Assembly (NCBI RefSeq): GCF_048006345.1
Contig: NZ_CP180351.1
Location: 3,844,001-3,908,000, forward strand
Direction of reading: 5' to 3'
DNA from: Marivita sp030148515
GTDB taxonomy: Bacteria > Pseudomonadota > Alphaproteobacteria > Rhodobacterales > Rhodobacteraceae
Length of the DNA: 64,000 nt
Part shown: piece after piece, positions 7,609 to 14,552 of the stretch
How the letters are laid out: each line of letters opens with the position of its first letter
Numbering within the stretch: the first letter of the stretch is position 1
The notes under the pieces: generated by a model
Database searches by the model: none
Told to the model about the DNA's origin: nothing
The model's input: only the letters and a program-made list of their open reading frames with translations
Position numbers and translations under genes: made by a program

Positions 7609-8796
7609 TTAGGAAATCCCGCTTTCCGCCGCGATCTGCGCCTTGGACTTGCGCTCGCGTTCGGTGGCCGACTTCAACTGACCGCAGGCTGCCATGATGT
7701 CTTCGCCGCGCGGGGTGCGGATCGGGGACGCGTAGCCGGCCTTGTAGATGATGTCGGCAAAGGATTCGATGCGCGACCAGTCAGACCGCTGGTAGGGCGC
7801 ACCGGGCCATTCGTTGAACGGGATCAGGTTGATCTTGGCCGGGATGCCCGAGATCAGTTTGACCAGACGGCGGGCGTCAGCGTCGCTGTCGTTCACGTCC
7901 TTGAGCATCACGTATTCAAACGTGATCCGTTCGGAGTTCGATTTCTTCGGGTACTCCCGCAGCGCGTCCAGCAGCGTTTCGATGTTCCAGCGCTTGTTGA
8001 TCGGCACCAGCATATCGCGCACTTCGTCCGTGGTGGCGTGAAAACTGACAGCGAGAAGGCAACCGATTTCCTCGGCCGTCTTGGCAATCTCCGGCACAAC
8101 GCCAGACGTGGACAGCGTGATACGGCGGCGCGACAGGGCGATGCCCTCGCCGTCCATCGCGATCTTCATCGCGTCGCGCACGTTGTCGAAATTGTAGAGC
8201 GGTTCCCCCATGCCCATCAGCACGATGTTGGACAACAGGCGCGGGCCGTTTTCACCGGTGCCGACACCGGGTTCGGGCCATTCGCCCAGATCGTCGCGCG
8301 CGAGCATGACCTGCCCGATGATTTCCCCGGCGGTCAGGTTGCGAACCAGTTTCTGCGTGCCTGTGTGGCAGAAGGAACAGGTGAGCGTGCAGCCCACTTG
8401 GGACGAGATGCAGAGCGTGCCTCGGTCGGTTTCGGGGATGTAGACCACCTCGACCTCGTGACCACCTGCGATGCGGACGAGGTATTTGCGGGTGCCATCC
8501 GCCGAGAACTGTTTCGACACGATCTCGGGCAGGGCGATTTCGAAATGCGCATCAAGATCAGCGCGATAGGCTTTGGCGAGGTTGGTCATGGCGTGGAAAT
8601 CGCGCACGCCCCACTGGTAGACCCATTGCCAGATCTGACCCGTCCGCATCTTGGCCTGCTTTTCCGGCGTGCCCATGGCGATCAAGGCGTCGCGCAGCTT
8701 GTCGCGGGTCAGGCCGACAATATTCGTCTTGCCCCCTTCCGGCAGTTTGCGGGGGATGGTCAGAACGTCTTGCGTGATCGGTGCAGAGCCGGTCAT
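7609..8796 (-). CDS. rlmN: dual-specificity 23S rRNA A2503 / tRNA A37 C2-methyltransferase
   Basis: This radical-SAM enzyme methylates C2 of A2503 in 23S rRNA and A37 in some tRNAs. The CX3CX2C cluster motif is in VGCTLTCSFCHTGTQK (Cys136, Cys140, Cys143), and the C-terminal Cys that carries the methyl group is in EDIMAACGQL. The ATG at 8796 is chosen because AGGCTGACCCC precedes it; a GTG 11 codons upstream is possible. The product of 395 residues matches the family. It is transcribed alone, with 214 bp of gene-free sequence beyond its stop. Confidence 0.95.
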   Translation of the reverse strand: MTGSAPITQDVLTIPRKLPEGGKTNIVGLTRDKLRDALIAMGTPEKQAKMRTGQIWQWVYQWGVRDFHAMTNLAKAYRADLDAHFEIALPEIVSKQFSADGTRKYLVRIAGGHEVEVVYIPETDRGTLCISSQVGCTLTCSFCHTGTQKLVRNLTAGEIIGQVMLARDDLGEWPEPGVGTGENGPRLLSNIVLMGMGEPLYNFDNVRDAMKIAMDGEGIALSRRRITLSTSGVVPEIAKTAEEIGCLLAVSFHATTDEVRDMLVPINKRWNIETLLDALREYPKKSNSERITFEYVMLKDVNDSDADARRLVKLISGIPAKINLIPFNEWPGAPYQRSDWSRIESFADIIYKAGYASPIRTPRGEDIMAACGQLKSATERERKSKAQIAAESGIS

Positions 8797-8871
8797 GGGG
8801 TCAGCCTTTCTCGAAAAGAGATGGGCCACATATAGGATTCTTTGGGCTTTGCCAAAGGGGAATGCGGGGGA

Positions 8872-8917
8872 AAGGCTCTTGTAAGAGCCTTGGGAAGCGT
8901 CTTCGAAGACGCTTCCC
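8872..8917. repeat. double-hairpin element of a second type
   Basis: Two perfect inverted repeats touch each other. The first has arms AAGGCTCTT and AAGAGCCTT with a 2-base centre (8872-8891). The second is a 26-bp palindrome, GGGAAGCGTCTTC and its complement (8892-8917). The element begins five bases beyond the stop of the minus-strand permease gene and could serve as its transcription or mRNA 3' end, although a T run is missing. Confidence 0.65.
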
Positions 8918-8922
8918 TGAGC

Positions 8923-9966
8923 CTAGATCATCGTCCAGCCCTGATAGGCCAACCCGATCAGGAATGCGCCGCCCAGCGAGATGGCGATATAAAGCGTGAA
9001 CACCCGGGGTTTGACCAAGGCCCAGACCGCAATGGCTGCGGGCAGCGATGTCACGCCCCCGGCCACAAGGAATGCAAGGCCTGCGCCCTGTGCCATGCCC
9101 TGCTCCATCAGTCCGCTGATCAGCGGCAGGGCTGCATAGCCGTTCAGATAGGCGGGCACACCCACAACCGTTGCGATGGCGATGGGGCCAATGCCGGTGC
9201 CGCCAAGAACAGAGGTGATGGTTTCCGCCGGGATATAGGCCAGCATCAGGCTTTCCAGCAGGAATGCCAGTGTCAGCCATTGCGCGAGGAACAGCGTGGT
9301 TTTCAGCGCCTCCTTGCCGAACTTCTCAACCCGGTCAGCGTGATCCCAAAAGCGCCAGACGACAGGCTTGGGGTTGCGGATCTTGGCCGATCCGCAGCCG
9401 CCATTGCCCACACCTTCGCGCAGGGCGTCATGCAGGACATGGCTGCCAGCTAAAAAGTACACGATGAAGCCACCCGCGACGCCAAGGCCAATCGCCGCCA
9501 GAGTCTTGGCCACCGCAAATTCAAACCCAAGCACCCCAGAGGTCAGCAGGAACATCGACGGGTCCATCACCGGTGACGCCAGCCAGAAGGCCATCACCGC
9601 CGACAAGGGCACGCCCATCGTCAAAAGTGCGGCGATCAATGGAATGACGCCGCAGGAACAGAAGGGCGACAGACCACCCGCCAGCGCGGCCAGAAAGATC
9701 ATCAGCGCGGGCGATCCGGTAAAGGCGCGGGCGATCAGGTTGTCGGCCCCGGTCGCAACTGCCCATGCGGCTATGCCGATGGACAACAGAAGGTAGGGGC
9801 CGGTTTTCACAAGTGCCTGAACCACAAACCCAAGGCTTTCCTGGGCCTGAGAGGGCGATATCAGGGCGACCAGCATCAAGAGGATACCCGAGGTGATCCA
9901 CACCTTCTGCTTCTTGATCGCGATCCAGGTCTGGTTCGGCGGGGCGTTCGATGAGAGGTCGGCCAT
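8923..9966 (-). CDS. ArsP/SO_0444-type permease (DUF318 family)
   Basis: This is a 347-residue membrane protein with about eight to ten hydrophobic helices. The hallmark is GLSPFCSCGVIPL with Cys103 and Cys105, matching the paired cysteines of the ArsP-like permease family (trivalent organoarsenical efflux, or metal efflux in the SO_0444 branch). A soluble loop near residues 190-220 carries NGGCGSAK. It is the second gene of an arsR-permease operon, 15 bases after arsR, which favours efflux of a thiophilic toxicant. The exact substrate is not determined by sequence. Confidence 0.8.
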   Translation of the reverse strand: MADLSSNAPPNQTWIAIKKQKVWITSGILLMLVALISPSQAQESLGFVVQALVKTGPYLLLSIGIAAWAVATGADNLIARAFTGSPALMIFLAALAGGLSPFCSCGVIPLIAALLTMGVPLSAVMAFWLASPVMDPSMFLLTSGVLGFEFAVAKTLAAIGLGVAGGFIVYFLAGSHVLHDALREGVGNGGCGSAKIRNPKPVVWRFWDHADRVEKFGKEALKTTLFLAQWLTLAFLLESLMLAYIPAETITSVLGGTGIGPIAIATVVGVPAYLNGYAALPLISGLMEQGMAQGAGLAFLVAGGVTSLPAAIAVWALVKPRVFTLYIAISLGGAFLIGLAYQGWTMI

Positions 9967-9981
9967 TCTGTATGTCCTTGA

Positions 9982-10299
9982 TTACGCGGCGTCGGTGTCG
10001 GCCTTTGCGCCAAACCCCGTGCAGCATTCGTCCGACAGGAAGCCAATCACGTTGTTCATCCTGTCGAAATCGACCGTGTTGATCACTTCGCGTCCCTGTC
10101 GCGTCTGTGCGACCAATCCGGCGTCGACCAGCATCTTGAGGTGATGTGCTTGGGTCGAGGCAGGCAGGCCAAGGTGTTCGGCGATCTGGCTGACTGTCAG
10201 ACCGGAATGCCCGGCCTTGACCAGAACGCGGAAAATCTGAAGCCGGGCTTCATGGCCCAAGGCCGACAATGCGCGCGCGTGAAGTTGGATCTGATTCAT
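9982..10299 (-). CDS. arsR: ArsR/SmtB-family metalloregulatory repressor
   Basis: This is a 105-residue winged-helix repressor: LSALGHEARLQIFRVL, then the recognition helix LPASTQAHHLKMLVDAG, then the wing. The usual alpha-3 ELCVC box is absent; a vicinal pair, Cys92-Cys93, lies near the C-terminus (SDECCTGFG). This recalls ArsR proteins that bind As(III) through C-terminal cysteines, as in Acidithiobacillus. It heads the operon with the permease and has an inverted repeat directly upstream as likely operator. Confidence 0.88.
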   Translation of the reverse strand: MNQIQLHARALSALGHEARLQIFRVLVKAGHSGLTVSQIAEHLGLPASTQAHHLKMLVDAGLVAQTRQGREVINTVDFDRMNNVIGFLSDECCTGFGAKADTDAA

Positions 10300-10307
10300 G
10301 AAACTAT

Positions 10308-10327
10308 AAAACTAGAAATGTAGTTTT
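10308..10327. promoter_or_regulatory. putative ArsR operator
   Basis: A perfect 7-bp inverted repeat, AAAACTA and TAGTTTT, with a 6-base spacer lies nine bases before the arsR start codon. A further half-site-like AAACTATAAA fills the gap. The AT-rich dyad and its position suit repression of the arsR-permease operon. Confidence 0.6.
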
Positions 10328-10353
10328 GTTGCAAGGACCAAATTTCAGCGGTG

Positions 10354-10385
10354 AAAGAAAAAGGTCGGACACACCGGCCCGACCT
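10354..10385 (-). terminator. rho-independent terminator of the IalB-like gene
   Basis: Read on the minus strand, AGGTCGG and CCGACCT (10362-10368 and 10379-10385) form a 7-bp stem with a 10-base loop, followed by a TTTTTCTTT tail (10354-10362). It lies about 60 bp beyond the stop of the gene at 10446-10979 and shields the arsR promoter. Confidence 0.6.
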
Positions 10386-10445
10386 GCCAAAATACCGACA
10401 TCGATATGAAGGGGCCAAGACAGATCGCCCTGCCTCGCCGATGGC

Positions 10446-10979
10446 TTACCCGCCGGAACAGCGCTTTTCCGCGTCTTCGACCGCAGCGGTGAACCCCAAA
10501 AGCGAAAACGTGTCCTTGGTCGTGGTGCCCCGTGCCGAACGCGCCGTAATCACCGCATCAGCCCCGCGTTTCATCGCGGTGACGATCTTGGAATCGTCCT
10601 GTGGTGTGGCGGGCCATGCCCATTCGCCTTCGGTGAAAAACTCGAACTCGGTGCCGCTGATGTTGACATTGACCGTCGACCCCGGCGCAAACGGATAGCC
10701 GCCGGTAAAGGCCACCTGGCCCTGCACTTCGGCACCCGGACGGTAGAACACCATCAACAGGATTTCGCCGCGCGTCACGGCCACGACGCGTCCGTCCTTG
10801 GTGTTCACGCTTTCCTTGTAAGTCGTCACCGCCCAGCATTCGCGCGGATCCTGTCCTTCGAACACGCTCCAGTCGGTAATGGCATTCACGCGGTTCGTGC
10901 TTGTTTCCTGCGCCGCGCCCATACCTGCCGTCACCAGCGCCACCGCACCGATCACTGCCCCGCCAATCCATGAATTCAT
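10446..10979 (-). CDS. invasion-associated locus B (IalB) family periplasmic protein
   Basis: The N-terminus is a Sec signal peptide (WIGGAVIGAVALVTAGMGAA), probably cleaved near residue 23. The mature protein has the IalB layout: DWSVFEG, CWAVTTYKES, a beta-rich centre and a C-terminal Cys (EKRCSGG), so the two cysteines probably form a disulfide. The start at 10979 is chosen because GGAGGC precedes it; the longer frame to 11027 lacks a ribosome site. In Bartonella the family was linked to erythrocyte invasion, but in free-living Rhodobacterales its role is unknown. Confidence 0.8.
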   Translation of the reverse strand: MNSWIGGAVIGAVALVTAGMGAAQETSTNRVNAITDWSVFEGQDPRECWAVTTYKESVNTKDGRVVAVTRGEILLMVFYRPGAEVQGQVAFTGGYPFAPGSTVNVNISGTEFEFFTEGEWAWPATPQDDSKIVTAMKRGADAVITARSARGTTTKDTFSLLGFTAAVEDAEKRCSGG

Positions 10980-11032
10980 GCGTCCAGCCTCCAGACTGTC
11001 CTTAGCCTCAACTCGTTTGTTTGCCACAGTAT

Positions 11033-11044
11033 GGGGTTAACCCC
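11033..11044. promoter_or_regulatory. 12-bp palindrome in a divergent promoter region
   Basis: GGGGTTAACCCC is a perfect palindrome in the 172-bp gap between the divergent IalB-like and asparaginase genes. It could be a regulator site; no regulator is assigned. Confidence 0.3.
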
Positions 11045-11151
11045 CCTTATGTCACTGCAACTTTGCCCTCGACGGCGTCAGAATAGCCTGATTTATGGGG
11101 ATCTTTAAAGCCCAATTGGCAGTTTTTTGCCCAACCCTAGAGGAGCAACCC

Positions 11152-12150
11152 ATGGCACAGCCTGCTGCTTTGGCCGAGGTCTGGCGCGGCCCGTTTCTCG
11201 AAAGCCACCATAGCGGTCACGCGGTGATTTGTGACGGATCGGGGCAGATCGTTTCTGCCTGGGGGGATCCTGACGCTGTCGTGCTGCCGCGCAGTTCGTC
11301 GAAGATGATCCAGGCGCTACCTCTGCTGACATCCGGCGCGGCTGATGCGCGGGGACTGACGACCGAACAGTTGGCCTTGGCCTGCGCGTCGCATCAGGGG
11401 GCGAAGATCCATGTGGAGCGAGTGAATCGCTGGTTGGCCGATCTGGGTCTGTCCGACGATGCGCTGTGCTGTGGGCCGCAGGTCAGTCGCGACACCGATC
11501 TCAAGCTCGAAATGATCCGCGCGCACGAGTCGCCCTGCCGTGTTCATAACAACTGTTCCGGAAAACACGCGGGCTTCCTGACCCTGACCAAGCATCTTGG
11601 CGCGGGTCCGCACTATGTCGACCCTGAACATGCGGTTCAGAAAGCCTGCCTTGAGGCGTTCGAGACGGTCACGGATCAGACAAGTCCGGGCTTCGGCATC
11701 GATGGCTGTTCGGCACCCAATTTTGCGACCACGATGCACGGTATGGCCCGTGCGATGGCATGGTTTGCGACTGCCGCGCAGCGCTCCGATACGATGAGTA
11801 CCGCTGGGGCGCGGCTGGTCGAGGCGATGCACACCCATCCCGAACTTGTCGCTGGCGAAGTCCGGGCCTGTACGCGGCTGATGCGGGTTGCCAAAGAGCC
11901 GGTTGCTCTCAAGACGGGTGCCGAGGGGTACTTCATCGCCATCCTGCCGACGCGGGGGCTGGGTGTGGCAGTGAAAGCCGCCGATGGTGCGACCCGTGCC
12001 GCGGAATGTGCGATTGCTGCGATCCTCGTGAAGCTGGATGTGCTCGACGCCGACAATCCCGAAGTCAAAGCCTTCCTGACTCCGACCGTTCACAACTGGG
12101 ACGGTCTGGTGACCGGCGAGATCAGGCCAGCGCCGGGGCTTCTGGCGTAA
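11152..12150 (+). CDS. ansA: class 3 (rhizobial-type) L-asparaginase
   Basis: This enzyme hydrolyses L-asparagine to aspartate and ammonia. It belongs to the asparaginase II family typified by Rhizobium etli ReAV, which has a serine-beta-lactamase-like fold. PRSSSKM (Ser48 to Lys51) gives the Ser/Lys centre, NNCSGKHAGF gives Cys135 and Lys138, and GIDGCSAPNF gives a further Cys186; these match the zinc-site residues known in ReAV. The ATG at 11152 has AGGAG seven bases upstream. At 332 residues it is a normal length. Its 3' end overlaps serB convergently by 29 bp. Confidence 0.88.
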   Translation: MAQPAALAEVWRGPFLESHHSGHAVICDGSGQIVSAWGDPDAVVLPRSSSKMIQALPLLTSGAADARGLTTEQLALACASHQGAKIHVERVNRWLADLGLSDDALCCGPQVSRDTDLKLEMIRAHESPCRVHNNCSGKHAGFLTLTKHLGAGPHYVDPEHAVQKACLEAFETVTDQTSPGFGIDGCSAPNFATTMHGMARAMAWFATAAQRSDTMSTAGARLVEAMHTHPELVAGEVRACTRLMRVAKEPVALKTGAEGYFIAILPTRGLGVAVKAADGATRAAECAIAAILVKLDVLDADNPEVKAFLTPTVHNWDGLVTGEIRPAPGLLA

Positions 12151-13012
12151 CGAAGTCGGCGCGGCCGTAGCCCTGCAGGAACAGCAGGGCTGTCAGATCG
12201 CCGTGGTTGATGCGCAGCTTGGCTTGTGCCTGCACGCTGGGCTTGGCGTGCAGCGCAACCCCGGCACCGGCCCGTTGCAACATGCCGAGGTCATTGGCCC
12301 CGTCGCCCACGGCCAGCACGTCGGCCTCGGTGATCCCCAGTCGCGCTGTGATCTCTTCCAGCGCCGTCACTTTGGCTTCGCGGCCAAGGATCGGACGCGA
12401 TACATCACCGGTCAGCGTGCCGTTTTCGACAAGCAGTGTGTTGGCGCGGTTTTCGTCAAAGCCAAGCGTTGCGGCCACCCGCGAGGTGAACGCAGTAAAC
12501 CCGCCCGATACAAGCGCGGCATGCGCCCCGTGCGACTTCATGGTTGCCAGCAAGACAGGGCCACCGGGCATGAGGGTGATGCGTGTGGCAAGAACGTCGT
12601 CGATCACCGACTCGGGCAGCCCTTTGAGAAGTGCGACCCGTTCGATCAACGCACCTTCGAAATCCAATTCCCCATTCATGGCCCGCGCGGTGATCGCTTT
12701 CACATGCGCGCCGACGCCAGCCACCTCGGCCAGTTCGTCGATGCATTCCTGCTGGATCATGGTGCTGTCCATGTCGGCCAGCAGCATCTTCTTGCGCCGA
12801 TTCGCGCTGTGCTGGATCGCCAGATCGACGCCCTGATCCTGAAGCGCCGTCCAACTGGACTCGGCGGTGTCGGGCACCGAGGGCATGTCGAATTCCGCCG
12901 CTTCGTCCGGGGACAGCCAGACCAGATCACCGCCGCCCCATGCGTTGCGCAGCGCTTCGGCAAGCGCGGAATCAAGGGTTCCCGGACGGGCAATCAACGT
13001 GGCTGTGAACAT
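12122..13012 (-). CDS. serB: phosphoserine phosphatase
   Basis: This HAD-superfamily enzyme catalyses the last step of serine synthesis, O-phospho-L-serine to L-serine. LLADMDSTMIQQECIDELA carries the nucleophile Asp80 and the acid/base Asp82, and VGDGANDLGMLQRAG is motif III. An N-terminal region of about 75 residues precedes the catalytic domain, as in other bacterial SerB. GGAGTCTC lies before the start. The gene is divergent from serC-serA, so all three serine-pathway genes meet at one intergenic region. Confidence 0.95.
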   Translation of the reverse strand: MFTATLIARPGTLDSALAEALRNAWGGGDLVWLSPDEAAEFDMPSVPDTAESSWTALQDQGVDLAIQHSANRRKKMLLADMDSTMIQQECIDELAEVAGVGAHVKAITARAMNGELDFEGALIERVALLKGLPESVIDDVLATRITLMPGGPVLLATMKSHGAHAALVSGGFTAFTSRVAATLGFDENRANTLLVENGTLTGDVSRPILGREAKVTALEEITARLGITEADVLAVGDGANDLGMLQRAGAGVALHAKPSVQAQAKLRINHGDLTALLFLQGYGRADFVTPEAPALA

Positions 13013-13242
13013 AAAGAGACTCCAGGCAGGGTAGGCGGCGATGTACCGACGGTCCGGAAAAAAGACCAGTCAGAAGTACGGCACAGACCTCTACTTCTCT
13101 TTCCAAATTCGCCCGGTCTGCGCCACCAGCCGTCGCGACCTATGGGGAACTGACCAAAGTTTCCGATCCGCAACAGGTGCCGCAAAGGAAATGACAAATG
13201 CGCCGCATTGGTCGCATTTTCCGACTTGCTTGGCTCACGACG
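13013..13242. other. serB-serC divergent promoter region
   Basis: No gene is seen. It must hold the serB promoter and the serC-serA promoter. At 13091-13111 there is a degenerate copy (two mismatches in 21) of the stop-proximal repeat found at 3972, 24924 and 29466, here in the opposite orientation and not next to a stop codon. The stretch leads into the structured serC leader. Confidence 0.45.
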
Positions 13243-13308
13243 CCCGCATAAACGCAGCAGCGGGACACCCCTCCCCAACGAGGGGCGCTTATCTGGAAGG
13301 ATAGCATA
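13243..13308 (+). ncRNA. serC leader-like structured 5' UTR
   Basis: Three consecutive hairpins run up to the serC start: CCCGC/GCGGG (13243-13264), CCCCTC/GAGGGG (13268-13285) and TTATC/GATAG (13289-13304). The loop of the third is TGGAAG, so this hairpin holds the ribosome site GGAAGGA. This matches the published description of the alphaproteobacterial serC leader motif, whose final stem overlaps the serC ribosome binding site. The ligand or sensing mechanism of that motif is not established. The match is by architecture and position, not by covariance search. Confidence 0.65.
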
Positions 13309-14463
13309 ATGGCTATTGCACAACCGGCAACGCGGCCGGCTAACCCGCGTTTCTCCTCTGGCCCCTGTGCCAAACCCCCCGTTTACAAACTCGAAAATCT
13401 CGCCGACGCGCCGCTGGGTCGCTCGCACCGCGCTGGTGTCGGCAAGGCCAAGCTGAAAGCCGCGATCGAAGAGACACGCGCACTTCTTGGCGTGCCCGCC
13501 GACTACAAGATCGGCATTGTTCCCGCGTCCGATACCGGCGCGGTTGAAATGGCGATGTGGTCGCTTCTCGGCGCCCGCAAGGCCACCATGGTCGCTTGGG
13601 AATCCTTTGGCGCTGGCTGGGTCACCGACGTTGTGAAACAGCTCAAGATCGACGCCGAGGTGAAGACTGCAGACTACGGACAGATCGTCGATATGGCGAC
13701 AGTCGATTACGACACGGATGTCGTGTTCACATGGAACGGCACCACCTCCGGCGTGCGGATGCCCAACGGCGACGCGATTCCGGCGGACCGCGAAGGCCTG
13801 ACAATTTGCGACGCCACATCAGCGGCCTTTGCGCAGGACCTGCCGTGGGACAAGCTCGATGTCACGACCTTCTCCTGGCAGAAGGTGCTGGGCGGCGAAG
13901 CGGCGCACGGGATGCTGATCCTGTCCCCGCGTGCGGTCGAACGGCTCGAATCCTACACACCGGCATGGCCGATGCCCAAGATTTTCCGCATGACCAAAGG
14001 CGGTAAGCTGATCGAAGGCATCTTTGTTGGTGAGACCATCAACACGCCCTCCATGTTGGCGGTGGAGGATTACCTGCTGGCGCTCGATTGGGCGCGGTCG
14101 GTTGGTGGCCTAAATGGGCTGATGGCGCGGGCGGATGCCAACGCCAAGGCTGTCTGGGATTTCTGCGAGGCCAACGACTGGATCGCCAACCTTGCCGAAG
14201 ACCCGGCAACGCGGTCGAACACGTCTGTTTGCCTGAAGTTCACCGATAACCGGATCACCGATGGCGCGGCATTCGCCAAGGCGGTCGCCAAGCGGCTCGA
14301 GGCCGAAGGCGTCGCGCTGGACATCGGGGCTTATCGTGACGCGCCTGCTGGTCTGCGGATCTGGTGTGGTGGCACGGTCGAAACGGCGGACATCGACGCG
14401 ATGCTGCCGTGGCTCGATTGGGCGTTCCACGCCGAGATCGAAGCGCTCGCCCAAGCGGCCTGA
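13309..14463 (+). CDS. serC: phosphoserine aminotransferase
   Basis: This PLP enzyme converts 3-phosphohydroxypyruvate plus glutamate to O-phosphoserine. It is of the class V, 384-residue type common in alphaproteobacteria: substrate loop NPRFSSGPCAKPP near the N-terminus, NGTTSGVRMPNG in the middle, and the PLP lysine in TFSWQKVLGGEAAHG (Lys192). It is the first gene of serC-serA, with the structured leader over its ribosome site and a double-hairpin element between it and serA. Confidence 0.95.
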   Translation: MAIAQPATRPANPRFSSGPCAKPPVYKLENLADAPLGRSHRAGVGKAKLKAAIEETRALLGVPADYKIGIVPASDTGAVEMAMWSLLGARKATMVAWESFGAGWVTDVVKQLKIDAEVKTADYGQIVDMATVDYDTDVVFTWNGTTSGVRMPNGDAIPADREGLTICDATSAAFAQDLPWDKLDVTTFSWQKVLGGEAAHGMLILSPRAVERLESYTPAWPMPKIFRMTKGGKLIEGIFVGETINTPSMLAVEDYLLALDWARSVGGLNGLMARADANAKAVWDFCEANDWIANLAEDPATRSNTSVCLKFTDNRITDGAAFAKAVAKRLEAEGVALDIGAYRDAPAGLRIWCGGTVETADIDAMLPWLDWAFHAEIEALAQAA

Positions 14464-14468
14464 CATAT

Positions 14469-14521
14469 GCCGGGCTGAAGCCCGGCTTCCCCAAAATGCG
14501 TAGGGCGGGCGTTTGCCCGCC
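14469..14521. repeat. double-hairpin element between serC and serA
   Basis: There are two GC-rich hairpins in the 89-bp gap. The first is GCCGGGC/GCCCGGC with loop TGAA (14469-14486). The second is GGCGGGC/GCCCGCC with loop GTTT (14504-14521). The second, with its short TAGGGCGGGCGTTTGCCCGCC core, has the look of an intergenic REP-type repeat. Lying inside an operon, the pair could stabilise the serC part of the mRNA or attenuate serA. Confidence 0.6.
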
Positions 14522-14552
14522 ACTCTTCCCATATTTTCAAAGGACCACTGAC

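Noticed and set aside
7552..8835. 427-codon open frame on the + strand
   Set aside because: It is an antisense shadow of rlmN, whose radical-SAM motifs are unmistakable.
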